Source of the DNA: an uncultured Eubacterium sp.
GTDB lineage: Bacteria > Bacillota > Clostridia > Oscillospirales > Acutalibacteraceae
DNA length: 64,000 nucleotides
Direction: 5' to 3'
NCBI GenBank assembly: GCA_905233545.1
Contig: CAJOEV010000010.1
Coordinates: 23,446-87,445 of the forward strand
Shown: in pieces, positions 56,390 through 63,706 of the stretch
Position numbering within the stretch: the first letter of the stretch is position 1
How the letters are laid out: every line of letters begins with the position of its first letter
Position numbers and translations under genes: made by a program
The notes under the pieces: model-generated
Database searches by the model: none
What the model saw: the letters and a program-made list of their open reading frames with translations, nothing else
What the model was told of the DNA's origin: nothing

Positions 56390-58969
56390 ATGGCTAAAAA
56401 ACTAAAAAAAGAAACGAAAATACATGCTTTTATAAAAAAGCATTTTATGGTTATCGTTGTTTTTGCGATAATGTTTATTCCTTCAATATATACAGTATTA
56501 TTCTTAGGCTCGATGTGGGACCCGTACGGAAACACCGGTTCCCTGCCCGTTGCAATAGTAAATGAGGATAAAAGTGTTATATACGGCGGAAAAGAAATAA
56601 ATATCGGAGAAACGCTCTGCGATAATCTGAGAAAGAATAATCAGCTAAAATTCAACTTTGTTGATGAGCAGGTTGCGCTTGACGGACTTGAAAACGGAAC
56701 GTATTATATGGTTCTTGTTGTTCCCGACAACTTCTCGTATAATTCAACAACGCTGACAAGCGACAATCCTCAGAAAATGCAGCTTGAGTACTATGTCAAC
56801 CCCGGAACGAACTATATTGCAAGTAAATTCGGTGAATCAGGTGTTAAATCAATAAAAGAAAGCATAAATAAATCTGTTATCAACACCTATGCAACAACAA
56901 TTTATTCCAAGCTTGACACAATCGGCGAAGGATTCACTCAGGCTGCTGACGGTTCCGGTCAGATTTATGACGGAGTCGGACAGCTAAGAAGCGGTAATAT
57001 GCAAATCACTAACGGTCTTAACACACTTTCTAACGGCTGTCTTACAGTAAAAGAAGGAACAGGAACACTTAAAGAAGGACTTGCAAAATATACCGACGGT
57101 GTATCCCAGGTTAATGTCGGAGTTTCCCAGCTTAATGACGGCGTTCCTAAACTTAAAAACGGAGTTGTTCAGCTTAAAGACGGTGCGTTACAGCTAAAGG
57201 GCGGAACAACACAGCTAAAAGACGGAACTGCCCAGCTCAAGGGCGGAACAGGACAGCTTGTTTCAAATAACGACGCTCTTAATAACGGTGCCGACCAGCT
57301 TCTTAACGGCTTAAACACAATGAGCGACCAACTCGGTGAATCGCTTACCGAAGAAAACCTGAAAGATTTGGAAAAACTCGAGGACGGTCTTATCCAGATT
57401 AACGACGGTATCCAGACGCTTCAGAAAGCAGTTAACGAGGATTACAAAATCAGTGATGAAACAATAAACGAAATCAAAACAACCGTTTCCAATGTTGAAA
57501 CATTTATTAAATCAGATGAATTCGCACTTCTCAGCACTGTTATCAGCGCAGACCTCATAGACTGGAGCAGAATAGACAGCCTTTGTGACAGGCTTGAAAT
57601 CCTTCCGCAAAGTGAAAGCAATAAAGCCGCTATTGAAAGCCTCAGAAATCTTTCAAGCACAATGCAGAGAATCCAGGGTGTCGGAGATAAAATCACTCCC
57701 GAAAATGCTAAAAACCTTGTTAAAATGGCAAATTCGCTTATTGATGCATATTATCAGCTTACCGACGGTGTTCAGCAACTCTCCGACGGCGGTAACCAGG
57801 CGCTTCCTGTTGCTTCAGATACGCTTAAAAAGCTCACAAACGGTATGCTTTCCATTCAGAACGGTCTTGACAGAACAGTTGAAAAAGACGGTGAAACAGG
57901 TCTTATTGAAGGAATGACAACGCTTAAAAGCGGAATTGAGCAGTATACTGACGGCGTTTCTCAGGTGGACAGCGGTGCAATTAAGCTTGATGATGGTGCT
58001 ATTCAGCTTGACGATGGCGTTAGTAAGCTTTCAGACGGACTTAACACCTTTGGTGAGGGAATAGACACTGCAGGAGCAGGAATCACTAAGCTGTTTAACG
58101 GAACAAAAACACTTGTTAAAAACAACAACAAGTTAAACAGCGGTGCAGGTAAGCTTTTTGACGGTACCGGTCAGCTTTATGACGGCTCAATTAAACTCTA
58201 TAACGGAACTCTTCAGGTTGACGAGGGATGCGAAAAGCTTATGTTCGGAGCAAATACTTTGAAAGAATCCCTTGCTGACGGCGCAGGGCAGATTAAAGAA
58301 ACAAACACCGGTGAGAGTGCAGCCGACATGTTATCCCAGCCCGTTGAAGCAAATGAAACCTTCCAGAGAACCATCAACACCAACGGTGAAGCAATGAGCG
58401 CATATATGATGTGTGCAGGACTTTGGGTTGCTTGCCTTGCATTCTGTTTGATGTTCTCCCCCTTTAAAACATCTCTCGGAAGCAGAAAGACATTCATCGC
58501 ACACGCATTAATCTCACTGTTTGTTTCGGTTGTTCAGGCTCCGATTATGGTTACACTTCTTATGGGTATTAACGGTATGAGACCGCAGAATGTCGGTATG
58601 ACATATGTGATGGCTATACTAGCCTCGATGGCGTTTATGTCGATAGTTTATTATCTGAACACATTGCTTGACTCAATAGGCTCGTTCTGCCTGCTGATTC
58701 TTTTGTGTTTGCAGCTATCGGGCGCCGCGGGCACATATCCGATTGAACTCTCTCCGAAATTTTATCAGATAATTCATCCGTTCATGCCTTTTGCATACGG
58801 AGTTGACGCATTCAGAAGTACACTTTCAACGGGTAATTCCCTGCTGACAGATATAGCGGTATTCTGCGGAATAATTATTGCCGGAATTTCGCTGACATGC
58901 TTAACCTATGAAATGAGACGGGTTAAGCTCAGAAGAAAAGAACAACATGAAGCAAAGCAAGCTGCTTAA
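56390..58969 (+). CDS. YhgE/Pip domain membrane protein
   Basis: The 859-residue product has an N-terminal membrane helix (about 20-40) and the YhgE signature (MWDPYGNTGSLPVAIVNEDKS). A very long extracytoplasmic domain (about 180-660) contains many degenerate heptad-like repeats of the form L-x-D/N-G-x-x-Q. The C-terminus holds five or six membrane helices in an ABC-2-like permease domain (about 670-850). Relatives include phage-infection and type VII-linked proteins. The precise role is unknown. GAGGCG precedes the ATG, and a perfect palindromic terminator follows. Confidence 0.88.
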   Translation: MAKKLKKETKIHAFIKKHFMVIVVFAIMFIPSIYTVLFLGSMWDPYGNTGSLPVAIVNEDKSVIYGGKEINIGETLCDNLRKNNQLKFNFVDEQVALDGLENGTYYMVLVVPDNFSYNSTTLTSDNPQKMQLEYYVNPGTNYIASKFGESGVKSIKESINKSVINTYATTIYSKLDTIGEGFTQAADGSGQIYDGVGQLRSGNMQITNGLNTLSNGCLTVKEGTGTLKEGLAKYTDGVSQVNVGVSQLNDGVPKLKNGVVQLKDGALQLKGGTTQLKDGTAQLKGGTGQLVSNNDALNNGADQLLNGLNTMSDQLGESLTEENLKDLEKLEDGLIQINDGIQTLQKAVNEDYKISDETINEIKTTVSNVETFIKSDEFALLSTVISADLIDWSRIDSLCDRLEILPQSESNKAAIESLRNLSSTMQRIQGVGDKITPENAKNLVKMANSLIDAYYQLTDGVQQLSDGGNQALPVASDTLKKLTNGMLSIQNGLDRTVEKDGETGLIEGMTTLKSGIEQYTDGVSQVDSGAIKLDDGAIQLDDGVSKLSDGLNTFGEGIDTAGAGITKLFNGTKTLVKNNNKLNSGAGKLFDGTGQLYDGSIKLYNGTLQVDEGCEKLMFGANTLKESLADGAGQIKETNTGESAADMLSQPVEANETFQRTINTNGEAMSAYMMCAGLWVACLAFCLMFSPFKTSLGSRKTFIAHALISLFVSVVQAPIMVTLLMGINGMRPQNVGMTYVMAILASMAFMSIVYYLNTLLDSIGSFCLLILLCLQLSGAAGTYPIELSPKFYQIIHPFMPFAYGVDAFRSTLSTGNSLLTDIAVFCGIIIAGISLTCLTYEMRRVKLRRKEQHEAKQAA

Positions 58970-58971
58970 TG

Positions 58972-59009
58972 AATGTAAAAGCGACGCAAATTTGCGTCGC
59001 TTTTACATT
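58972..59009. terminator. Bidirectional terminator between the YhgE gene and the oxidoreductase operon
   Basis: A perfect palindrome with GTAAAAGCGACGCAAA and its complement (19 bp per arm, no loop beyond the turn) separates the converging genes. Confidence 0.9.
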
Positions 59010-59012
59010 ATA

Positions 59013-59963
59013 TCAATATGAGAATTTATGTCCGTCGCAGCGTTTTAGAAGCTCATCCCACCTTCTGTCGACTTCCTTCTGGAATTCCTCAATCATCCAT
59101 TCGTTACCTGCTTTAAACATATGCTTGAATCTGCCCTGCTTTGCAAGCCATTCCTCAACAGGAACATATTTAGCAGGCTCATAGTTGAGTATCCATTTAC
59201 CGTCAATAACCTCAAACAGAGGCCAGTATCTTGTTTCAACTGCAAGACGGCAGATATCCATAATGTCATATGTCGGATATCTCCATCCCCTCGGACAGGG
59301 CGCCATAATGTTCAGAAAAGCTGCACCCTTTGTGTAGATAGCCTTTTCGCTCTTGCAGTGAAGATCGCGGAAGTTTCTGAAAAATGTTGTCTGACCAACA
59401 TAAGGAACCTTATGCTCTGCAATAATTGCAGCTAAATCTTTTCTGTATTCAACCTTACCGTCGGACTTTTTGCCGACAGGTGTTGTTGTAGTATCTGCAA
59501 ACATCGGAGTTGCGGATGAACGCTGAATACCCGTGTTCATGTATGCTCCGTTATCATAGCAAACATAAACCATATCATGATTTCTTTCCATTGCGCCCGA
59601 AAGCGACTGAAATCCGATATCATATGTTCCACCGTCACCGCCGAAGGTAATAAACTTAAATGTTTCGTCCTCAGCAAGCTTGCCCTTGCGCTTCATAACA
59701 TTATATGCGCCCTCAACACCTGCGAGAGTTGCGCCTGCATTTTCAAATGCGTTATGAATATATGAGTCCTTATACGCTGTGAAGGGATACATAAAGCTTG
59801 AAACCTCTAAACAACCCGTTGCGTTGCCAACAACAGCTTTATCGCCTTCGTGAACAGCTTTTAATACATTTCTTACAGCAATTGTTCCGCCGCAGCCTGC
59901 GCACATTCTGTGACCGGGAACAAGTCTGTCATCACGCGATACAAATTCTTTAAAATCGTACAT
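59013..59963 (-). CDS. porB: 2-oxoacid:ferredoxin oxidoreductase beta subunit
   Basis: The TPP-binding subunit shows CAGCGG near the N-terminus, GNATGCLEV, the thiamine diphosphate motif GDGGTYDIG, and YDNGAYMNTGIQRSSATP. I start it at ATG 59963 (316 residues), eight bases after GGAGG. A second ATG at 59969 is too close to that site. The sequence is PorB-like, but pyruvate and branched-chain enzymes share these motifs. It is last in the gamma-delta-alpha-beta operon, 12 bases after the alpha gene. Confidence 0.93.
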   Translation of the reverse strand: MYDFKEFVSRDDRLVPGHRMCAGCGGTIAVRNVLKAVHEGDKAVVGNATGCLEVSSFMYPFTAYKDSYIHNAFENAGATLAGVEGAYNVMKRKGKLAEDETFKFITFGGDGGTYDIGFQSLSGAMERNHDMVYVCYDNGAYMNTGIQRSSATPMFADTTTTPVGKKSDGKVEYRKDLAAIIAEHKVPYVGQTTFFRNFRDLHCKSEKAIYTKGAAFLNIMAPCPRGWRYPTYDIMDICRLAVETRYWPLFEVIDGKWILNYEPAKYVPVEEWLAKQGRFKHMFKAGNEWMIEEFQKEVDRRWDELLKRCDGHKFSY

Positions 59964-59975
59964 TCTCATTCCCTC

Positions 59976-61157
59976 CTATTCTCTTACGCCCATGTATCGA
60001 TAAGGATTTTCAACCTTACCTTCTTTTGCTGCATTTTCAAGCTCGGCAAAAACATTTTCCATGTCTTCAACACGAACATCGCGTCCGCCGAGGCCGTATA
60101 CATAATTGATTGCAAGGCAATCTGATTTTGCTCTGAAGAGTGCAGTTGAAACCTCACTTCCGAGAGGTCCGCAGTTATCATTATATGACTCGGTTCTGTC
60201 CATAATAGCAACGGCTTTAGCGCCTTCAAGTGATTTTGCAATTTCTTCTGCAGGAAATGGACGGAAGAGTCTTATTTTGATTAAGCCGACCTTCTTGCCC
60301 TGTTCGCGCAATGCGTCAACAGCGTCCTTTGTTGTTCCTGCTGCAGAGCCGATAATAACAACGGCATACTCTGCATCATCCATTTTATATTCTTCAAAGA
60401 ATCCGTAGCTTCTGCCCGAAACATTTTCATATTCCTTAGCAACATCAAGAACAACCTGCTTTGCGTTTTTAAGCGCCTCAGCCTGTGCTCTTTTTGCCTC
60501 GAAATAATAGTTTGTTACGCTGTAGGGACCGACTGCCATCGGACATTCAGGATTAAGAAGATAGTTTTCGGGATTGTATTCCCCGACAAAATTCTTAACA
60601 TCCTCATCCTCATTGAGAACAATATTCTCAACTGCGTGAGAAGTTATAAATCCGTCCTGACAAATCATAACAGGAAGCATAACATCTTTATGCTCGGCAA
60701 TTCGGTATGCCATACAAAGATTATCATAAACCTCCTGGTTGTTTTCAGCATATATCTGAATCCATCCTGAATCCCTTGCGCCCATTGAATCTGAATGGTC
60801 GCAGTTGATATTGATGGGACCCGAAAGCGCTCTGTTAACAAGAGTTAAAACAATCGGAAGTCTGTTTGATGCAGCGAGATAAAGCTCCTCCCACATCAGT
60901 GCCATACCTGCAGATGATGTTGCGGTAACGCTTCTTGCGCCTGCAGCCTCAGAGCCGATAACGGCACTCATAGCCGAATGCTCGCTCTCAACGGGAATGA
61001 ACTCACTGTCAACAAGTCCGTTTGCAACAAGCTTTGAGAAATACTGAGGGATTTCGGTTGACGGAGTTATAGGAAATGCCGCCATTACATCGGGATTAAT
61101 CTGGCGAAGTGCTTCGCAAACAGCTTCGTTACCCGATAATCTGTCTTTTCTTGCCAT
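59976..61157 (-). CDS. porA: 2-oxoacid:ferredoxin oxidoreductase alpha subunit
   Basis: This 393-residue subunit carries the pyrimidine and CoA-related domains: FPITPSTEIPQYF near residue 25, ESEHSAMSAVIGSEAAGARS near 60 and TSSAGMALMWEE. It completes the four-subunit enzyme that links a 2-oxoacid, CoA and ferredoxin. It starts at the delta-subunit stop (TAATG) with GGAGGGGG seven bases upstream. Confidence 0.93.
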   Translation of the reverse strand: MARKDRLSGNEAVCEALRQINPDVMAAFPITPSTEIPQYFSKLVANGLVDSEFIPVESEHSAMSAVIGSEAAGARSVTATSSAGMALMWEELYLAASNRLPIVLTLVNRALSGPININCDHSDSMGARDSGWIQIYAENNQEVYDNLCMAYRIAEHKDVMLPVMICQDGFITSHAVENIVLNEDEDVKNFVGEYNPENYLLNPECPMAVGPYSVTNYYFEAKRAQAEALKNAKQVVLDVAKEYENVSGRSYGFFEEYKMDDAEYAVVIIGSAAGTTKDAVDALREQGKKVGLIKIRLFRPFPAEEIAKSLEGAKAVAIMDRTESYNDNCGPLGSEVSTALFRAKSDCLAINYVYGLGGRDVRVEDMENVFAELENAAKEGKVENPYRYMGVRE

Positions 61158-61465
61158 TACTTAACCCCCTCCATTGAAAGTGCGCCTGTCGGGCAGGTTT
61201 TAACGCATATTCCGCATCCCTTGCAGTGGTCATAATCAAGCTGACCTCTTGCATGTGTTCCCGGAACAACTGTAATACAGCTGTCGGGACAAACGGGAAT
61301 ACACATTAAGCAGTGAATGCATTTTTCATTATCAAGCTCGGGTTTAACCGAAGTCCACTCCCCTGTTTTGAATTCAACAGAGGTACCCTCACCGTATATC
61401 TGCATACCCTCGGTTAAATCCTGCCATTTGCAGTTGAGACCGAGTTTTGAAACATCTGATTTCAT
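61157..61465 (-). CDS. porD: 2-oxoacid:ferredoxin oxidoreductase delta subunit (2x[4Fe-4S])
   Basis: This 102-residue ferredoxin-like subunit has two cysteine clusters, CIHCLMCIPVCP and CKGCGICVKTCP, which bind two [4Fe-4S] clusters. It relays electrons to ferredoxin. I start it at ATG 61465, which overlaps the gamma stop (TAATG). A GTG at 61471 is also possible. GGAGG lies ten bases upstream. Confidence 0.93.
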   Translation of the reverse strand: MKSDVSKLGLNCKWQDLTEGMQIYGEGTSVEFKTGEWTSVKPELDNEKCIHCLMCIPVCPDSCITVVPGTHARGQLDYDHCKGCGICVKTCPTGALSMEGVK

Positions 61466-62040
61466 TACCACTTAACCTCCTCGTACGCCATTTTAAGAGC
61501 GTTCATATTGCCCTCAATAACCTCGGGCTTTGAAGAAAATTTATGTTCAAACGAAACTCTCATTTCGCTGAGAAAATCATTCCATGGCATAACCCTTGAA
61601 ACCTTAACGATTGCAGCAAGCATCGGAGTATTCGGAAAATATTTGCCGAGGCATGCTTTTGAAACCTTCTTGGCATCAATGGTATAAACCTTTCCTTCAT
61701 AACCGCCGAGGTGCTGTTTTATTTCGTCAACGCTCTTCTTTGTGTTAACAACAATTGCACCGTCCTTTGAAAGACCGTTTGCAACATCGGCAACCTCAAG
61801 AAGACTCTCGTCAACAACAACTACAAAATCAGGGTCATATATATTTGAATGAACTCTTATTTCATTGTCGCTTATTCGGTTATATGCTGTAATGGGCGCG
61901 CCCATTCTTTCAGGACCGTATTCGGGAAAGCCCTGAACAAATTTTCCTGTTTTAAAAGCAACATCGGCAAGAAGCAAAGCCGCAGTTTTTGCGCCCTGTC
62001 CTCCGCGTCCGTGCCAGCGAATTTCAACAGCATTATTCAT
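61465..62040 (-). CDS. porG: 2-oxoacid:ferredoxin oxidoreductase gamma subunit
   Basis: The gamma subunit shows the RWHGRGGQGAKTAALLLA motif at its N-terminus and QGFPEYGPERMGAPITAYNRI near residue 45. I start it at ATG 62040 (191 residues), six bases after AAGGA. A longer start at 62061 would run into the T-box terminator. It is the first gene of the operon, which is controlled by the T-box leader. Confidence 0.94.
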   Translation of the reverse strand: MNNAVEIRWHGRGGQGAKTAALLLADVAFKTGKFVQGFPEYGPERMGAPITAYNRISDNEIRVHSNIYDPDFVVVVDESLLEVADVANGLSKDGAIVVNTKKSVDEIKQHLGGYEGKVYTIDAKKVSKACLGKYFPNTPMLAAIVKVSRVMPWNDFLSEMRVSFEHKFSSKPEVIEGNMNALKMAYEEVKW

Positions 62041-62066
62041 AATTATTCCTTCTTTCTGCAAGAAAT

Positions 62067-62099
62067 ATAAAAAGCCTCTCAGCCCAAAGGCTAAGAGGC
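62067..62099 (-). terminator. T-box-controlled terminator
   Basis: An 11-bp stem ends in TTTTT. Its 5' side can also pair with the T-box sequence to form the antiterminator. Confidence 0.85.
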
Positions 62100-62327
62100 G
62101 ATAAATCTACCGTGGTACCACTCTTATTCGTTACATACATAACGCACTTCTTGTTCTATCAAACAATATCTCGTTAACGGAAGAGACCGTGTTTTCTTAC
62201 TTACTTCGGAAAACCTGCTCAGAGAGGATATCCGCTGCTTCATTGTGCTGCCTCTCACCAACCGGCAGTTCTCTGAAACGAAATCAATCAGCGGCGTTGT
62301 TCTCATCAACGCATTTATCTTATTTGT
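62067..62327 (-). ncRNA. T-box riboswitch leader (specifier probably Ile, ATC) before the oxidoreductase operon
   Basis: The minus-strand leader has a Stem I (GATGAGAAC, AGAGAACTGCC, GGTTGGTGAGAGGCAG) whose CCGCTG/CAGCGG helix is followed by GGATATCCTCTCTGAGC. Alignment with typical leaders places the specifier at ATC (62227-62229, isoleucine). The T-box GAGTGGTACCACGG (62110-62124) has UGGU as its tRNA-pairing bulge, which fits an A discriminator as in tRNA-Ile and not the G of tRNA-Ser. A terminator stem GCCTCTTAGCC/GGCTGAGAGGC with five T (62067-62099) lies downstream. Uncharged tRNA would thus switch on the operon. The codon call is by eye. Confidence 0.88.
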
Positions 62328-62333
62328 GCAGAT

Positions 62334-62362
62334 ATTATAATTAATATTAATGCATTTGTCAA
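62334..62362 (-). promoter_or_regulatory. Consensus sigma-A promoter for the T-box/oxidoreductase transcript
   Basis: On the minus strand a perfect TTGACA, 17 bases and a perfect TATAAT start the T-box leader. Confidence 0.9.
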
Positions 62363-62372
62363 GATTTTTTTG

Positions 62373-62401
62373 TTGTATACTTATAAATTATATGCTAAAA
62401 T
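62373..62401 (+). promoter_or_regulatory. Probable sigma-A promoter for ppa
   Basis: TTGTAT and TAAAAT are 17 bases apart, with the GGAGGG ribosome site only nine bases after the -10. Confidence 0.55.
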
Positions 62402-62421
62402 ATAGAAAAAGGAGGGATTTT

Positions 62422-62955
62422 ATGAATATCTGGCACGATATATCACCTAAAAGAATAAGAAAAGACAGATTTTATGCTGTTATTGAAATATCAAAAGGCG
62501 GAAAGAATAAATACGAGCTTGATAAGGAAACAGGTATGCTGAAGCTCGACAGAGTTCTTTTCACATCAACCCACTATCCCGCAAACTACGGCTTTATTCC
62601 GAGAACCTATGCAAGCGACAACGACCCGCTTGATGTTCTTGTTTTATGCAGCGAAGCAATTCTTCCGATGACCATTGTTGAATGCGAGCCAATCGGCGTT
62701 CTTATTATGGAGGACGGCGGTGCAGCCGATGAAAAAATTATCGCTGTTCCCGTTAACGACCCCAACTACAACGGTTTCAAAGATATTGATATGCTTCCGA
62801 GTCACAGATTCGAGGAGATTAAGCATTTCTTCAAGGTTTACAAAACTCTTGAGCAGGGCAAAGCAACTTCGGTAACAGAAGTTCAGCCCAGAGAGGCTGC
62901 AGAAGCAATCATCCAGAAATGCATTGACAATTATATTAAAAAATTTCAGATGTAA
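62422..62955 (+). CDS. ppa: Inorganic pyrophosphatase (family I)
   Basis: This soluble family I enzyme hydrolyses pyrophosphate. KYELDKETGMLKLDR, HYPANYGFIPRTYASDNDPLDVLVL (the metal-binding aspartates) and the late EIKHFFKVYKTLE are diagnostic. I start it at ATG 62422 (177 residues), with GGAGGG upstream. A longer in-frame start at 62350 would cover the promoter. The gene is divergent from the oxidoreductase operon. Confidence 0.95.
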   Translation: MNIWHDISPKRIRKDRFYAVIEISKGGKNKYELDKETGMLKLDRVLFTSTHYPANYGFIPRTYASDNDPLDVLVLCSEAILPMTIVECEPIGVLIMEDGGAADEKIIAVPVNDPNYNGFKDIDMLPSHRFEEIKHFFKVYKTLEQGKATSVTEVQPREAAEAIIQKCIDNYIKKFQM

Positions 62956-62956
62956 A

Positions 62957-62985
62957 TAAAAACAGCGGCTCAAATGAGTCGCTGA
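62957..62985 (-). terminator. Terminator ending the tRNA-Ser(TGA)-element unit
   Basis: On the minus strand CAGCGACTC-ATTT-GAGCCGCTG (one mismatch) is followed by TTTTTA. It also sits just behind ppa on the other strand. Confidence 0.7.
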
Positions 62986-62990
62986 TTTCT

Positions 62991-63095
62991 TGGCGCAGAG
63001 GGTGGGATTCTCTTCTCAGCTATCGAAAGCCCCACCGGGGCTTTCTCCCAATCGCATCACTTGCGCGATGCTCTTGGAGTTCGTTTCGAATCCCA
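62991..63095 (-). repeat. tRNA-Ser-associated structured element, copy A
   Basis: On the minus strand an 8-bp closing stem (63088-63095 with 63003-63010, TGGGATTC/GAATCCCA) encloses a 78-nt core. The core holds a CTCCAA/TTGGGAG stem with tandem GA pairs, a GCATCGC-GCAA-GTGATGC hairpin with a GNRA loop, and an AAAGCCCC/GGGGCTTT hairpin. Its last 20 bases (62991-63010) exactly repeat the 3' end of the adjacent tRNA-Ser(TGA), CCA included. The core is 75/78 identical to copy B. The function is unknown. Confidence 0.8.
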
Positions 63096-63100
63096 TTGTA

Positions 63101-63138
63101 TAAAAAAAACAAGTTGCTCAAAAGAGCAACTTGTTTTT
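63101..63138 (-). terminator. Terminator directly after tRNA-Ser(TGA)
   Basis: On the minus strand CAAGTTGCTC-TTTT-GAGCAACTTG is followed by eight T. It begins right after the tRNA CCA. Confidence 0.9.
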
Positions 63139-63227
63139 TGGCGCAGAGGGTGGGATTCGAACCCACGTGGGCGTGAACCCAAACGGTTTTCAAGACCGCC
63201 TCGTTATGACCTCTTCGATACCTCTGC
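63139..63227 (-). tRNA. tRNA-Ser (TGA)
   Basis: This 89-nt class II tRNA has the acceptor GCAGAGG/CCTCTGC, discriminator G and an encoded CCA. The anticodon loop CTTGAAA gives TGA. It has a long variable arm and the T-arm GTGGG-TTCGAAT-CCCAC. It has a consensus promoter and an intrinsic terminator. Confidence 0.96.
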
Positions 63228-63245
63228 ATATCTAAGTGCTTAGAT

Positions 63246-63274
63246 ATATTAACATATGTTTTTTGTTATGTCAA
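63246..63274 (-). promoter_or_regulatory. Promoter for tRNA-Ser(TGA)
   Basis: On the minus strand a perfect TTGACA, 17 bases and TAATAT lie 18 bases before the tRNA. Confidence 0.75.
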
Positions 63275-63296
63275 GAAAAAATTTGATAACTTTGTA

Positions 63297-63325
63297 TTGA
63301 CTTTTTTTATTGTATATGATAAAGT
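63297..63325 (+). promoter_or_regulatory. Promoter for tRNA-Ser(GCT)
   Basis: TTGACT and TAAAGT are separated by 17 bases. The -10 ends about 50 bases before the mature tRNA, so a longer 5' leader is removed by RNase P. Confidence 0.55.
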
Positions 63326-63375
63326 ATTTAAGCACTATGAAGTGCAAAACTTGACAGGAATAACGTAAGTCACAC

Positions 63376-63466
63376 GCAGAAGTACTCAAGTTGGTGACGA
63401 GGCGCCCCTGCTAAGGGCGTAGGTCGGGAAACCGGCGCGAGAGTTCGAGTCTCTCCTTCTGCGCCA
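63376..63466 (+). tRNA. tRNA-Ser (GCT)
   Basis: This 91-nt class II tRNA has the acceptor GCAGAAG/CTTCTGC, discriminator G and an encoded CCA. The anticodon loop CTGCTAA gives GCT. It has a long variable arm and the T-arm GAGAG-TTCGAGT-CTCTC. It is divergent from tRNA-Ser(TGA). Confidence 0.96.
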
Positions 63467-63470
63467 ATAA

Positions 63471-63504
63471 AACTCATACTGCTTTTGCAGTGTGAGTTTT
63501 TTTA
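63471..63504 (+). terminator. Terminator directly after tRNA-Ser(GCT)
   Basis: The hairpin AACTCATACTGC-TTTT-GCAGTGTGAGTT (one mismatch) runs into a T-tract. Confidence 0.88.
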
Positions 63505-63512
63505 TATAATAT

Positions 63513-63618
63513 GAGAGACGAGAAACGAACTCCAAGAGCATCGCGCAAGTGATGCGATTGGGAGAAAGCCCCACTGGGGCTTTCGATAGCTGAGAGGAGA
63601 GTCTCTCCTTCTGCGCCA
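63513..63618 (+). repeat. tRNA-Ser-associated structured element, copy B
   Basis: The same 78-nt core as copy A (75/78 identical) is closed by a different 7-bp stem, GAGAGAC/GTCTCTC (63513-63519 with 63601-63607). Its last 20 bases (63599-63618) exactly repeat the 3' end of tRNA-Ser(GCT), CCA included. Two of the three core differences fall in the apical loop of the last hairpin. A terminator follows. Confidence 0.8.
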
Positions 63619-63620
63619 GA

Positions 63621-63651
63621 GAGAAGCAGTTTTTCAACTGCTTCTTTTTTT
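63621..63651 (+). terminator. Terminator ending the tRNA-Ser(GCT)-element unit
   Basis: The hairpin AGAAGCAGTT-TTTC-AACTGCTTCT is followed by T residues, three bases after the duplicated CCA end. Confidence 0.88.
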
Positions 63652-63652
63652 G

Positions 63653-63681
63653 TTGAATTTTCTTTTGCATAATGATAAAAT
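63653..63681 (+). promoter_or_regulatory. Sigma-A promoter for the GDPD-like gene
   Basis: TTGAAT and TAAAAT are separated by 17 bases, 25 bases before the start codon. Confidence 0.7.
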
Positions 63682-63706
63682 AGAATAAAGATAAGGAGTT
63701 GAGAAT

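Noticed and set aside
56950..58230. Direct repeats resembling a CRISPR or tandem array
   Set aside because: They are codon-level repeats of the YhgE/Pip external domain in an intact reading frame, without regular spacers.
62227..62232. Serine (TCC) reading of the T-box specifier
   Set aside because: The UGGU bulge would pair with an A discriminator, but the serine tRNAs here have G, and the spacing to CTGAGC favours ATC.
63020..63243. Apparent short coding frames on both strands around tRNA-Ser(TGA)
   Set aside because: They read through the tRNA and the structured element, have no ribosome-binding site, and the same peptides recur only because the element repeats.
62991..63618. Hammerhead ribozyme in the tRNA-linked elements
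   Set aside because: CGAAAC is present in copy A, but the required CUGANGA is absent (CTGAGARG instead) and the stem order is wrong.
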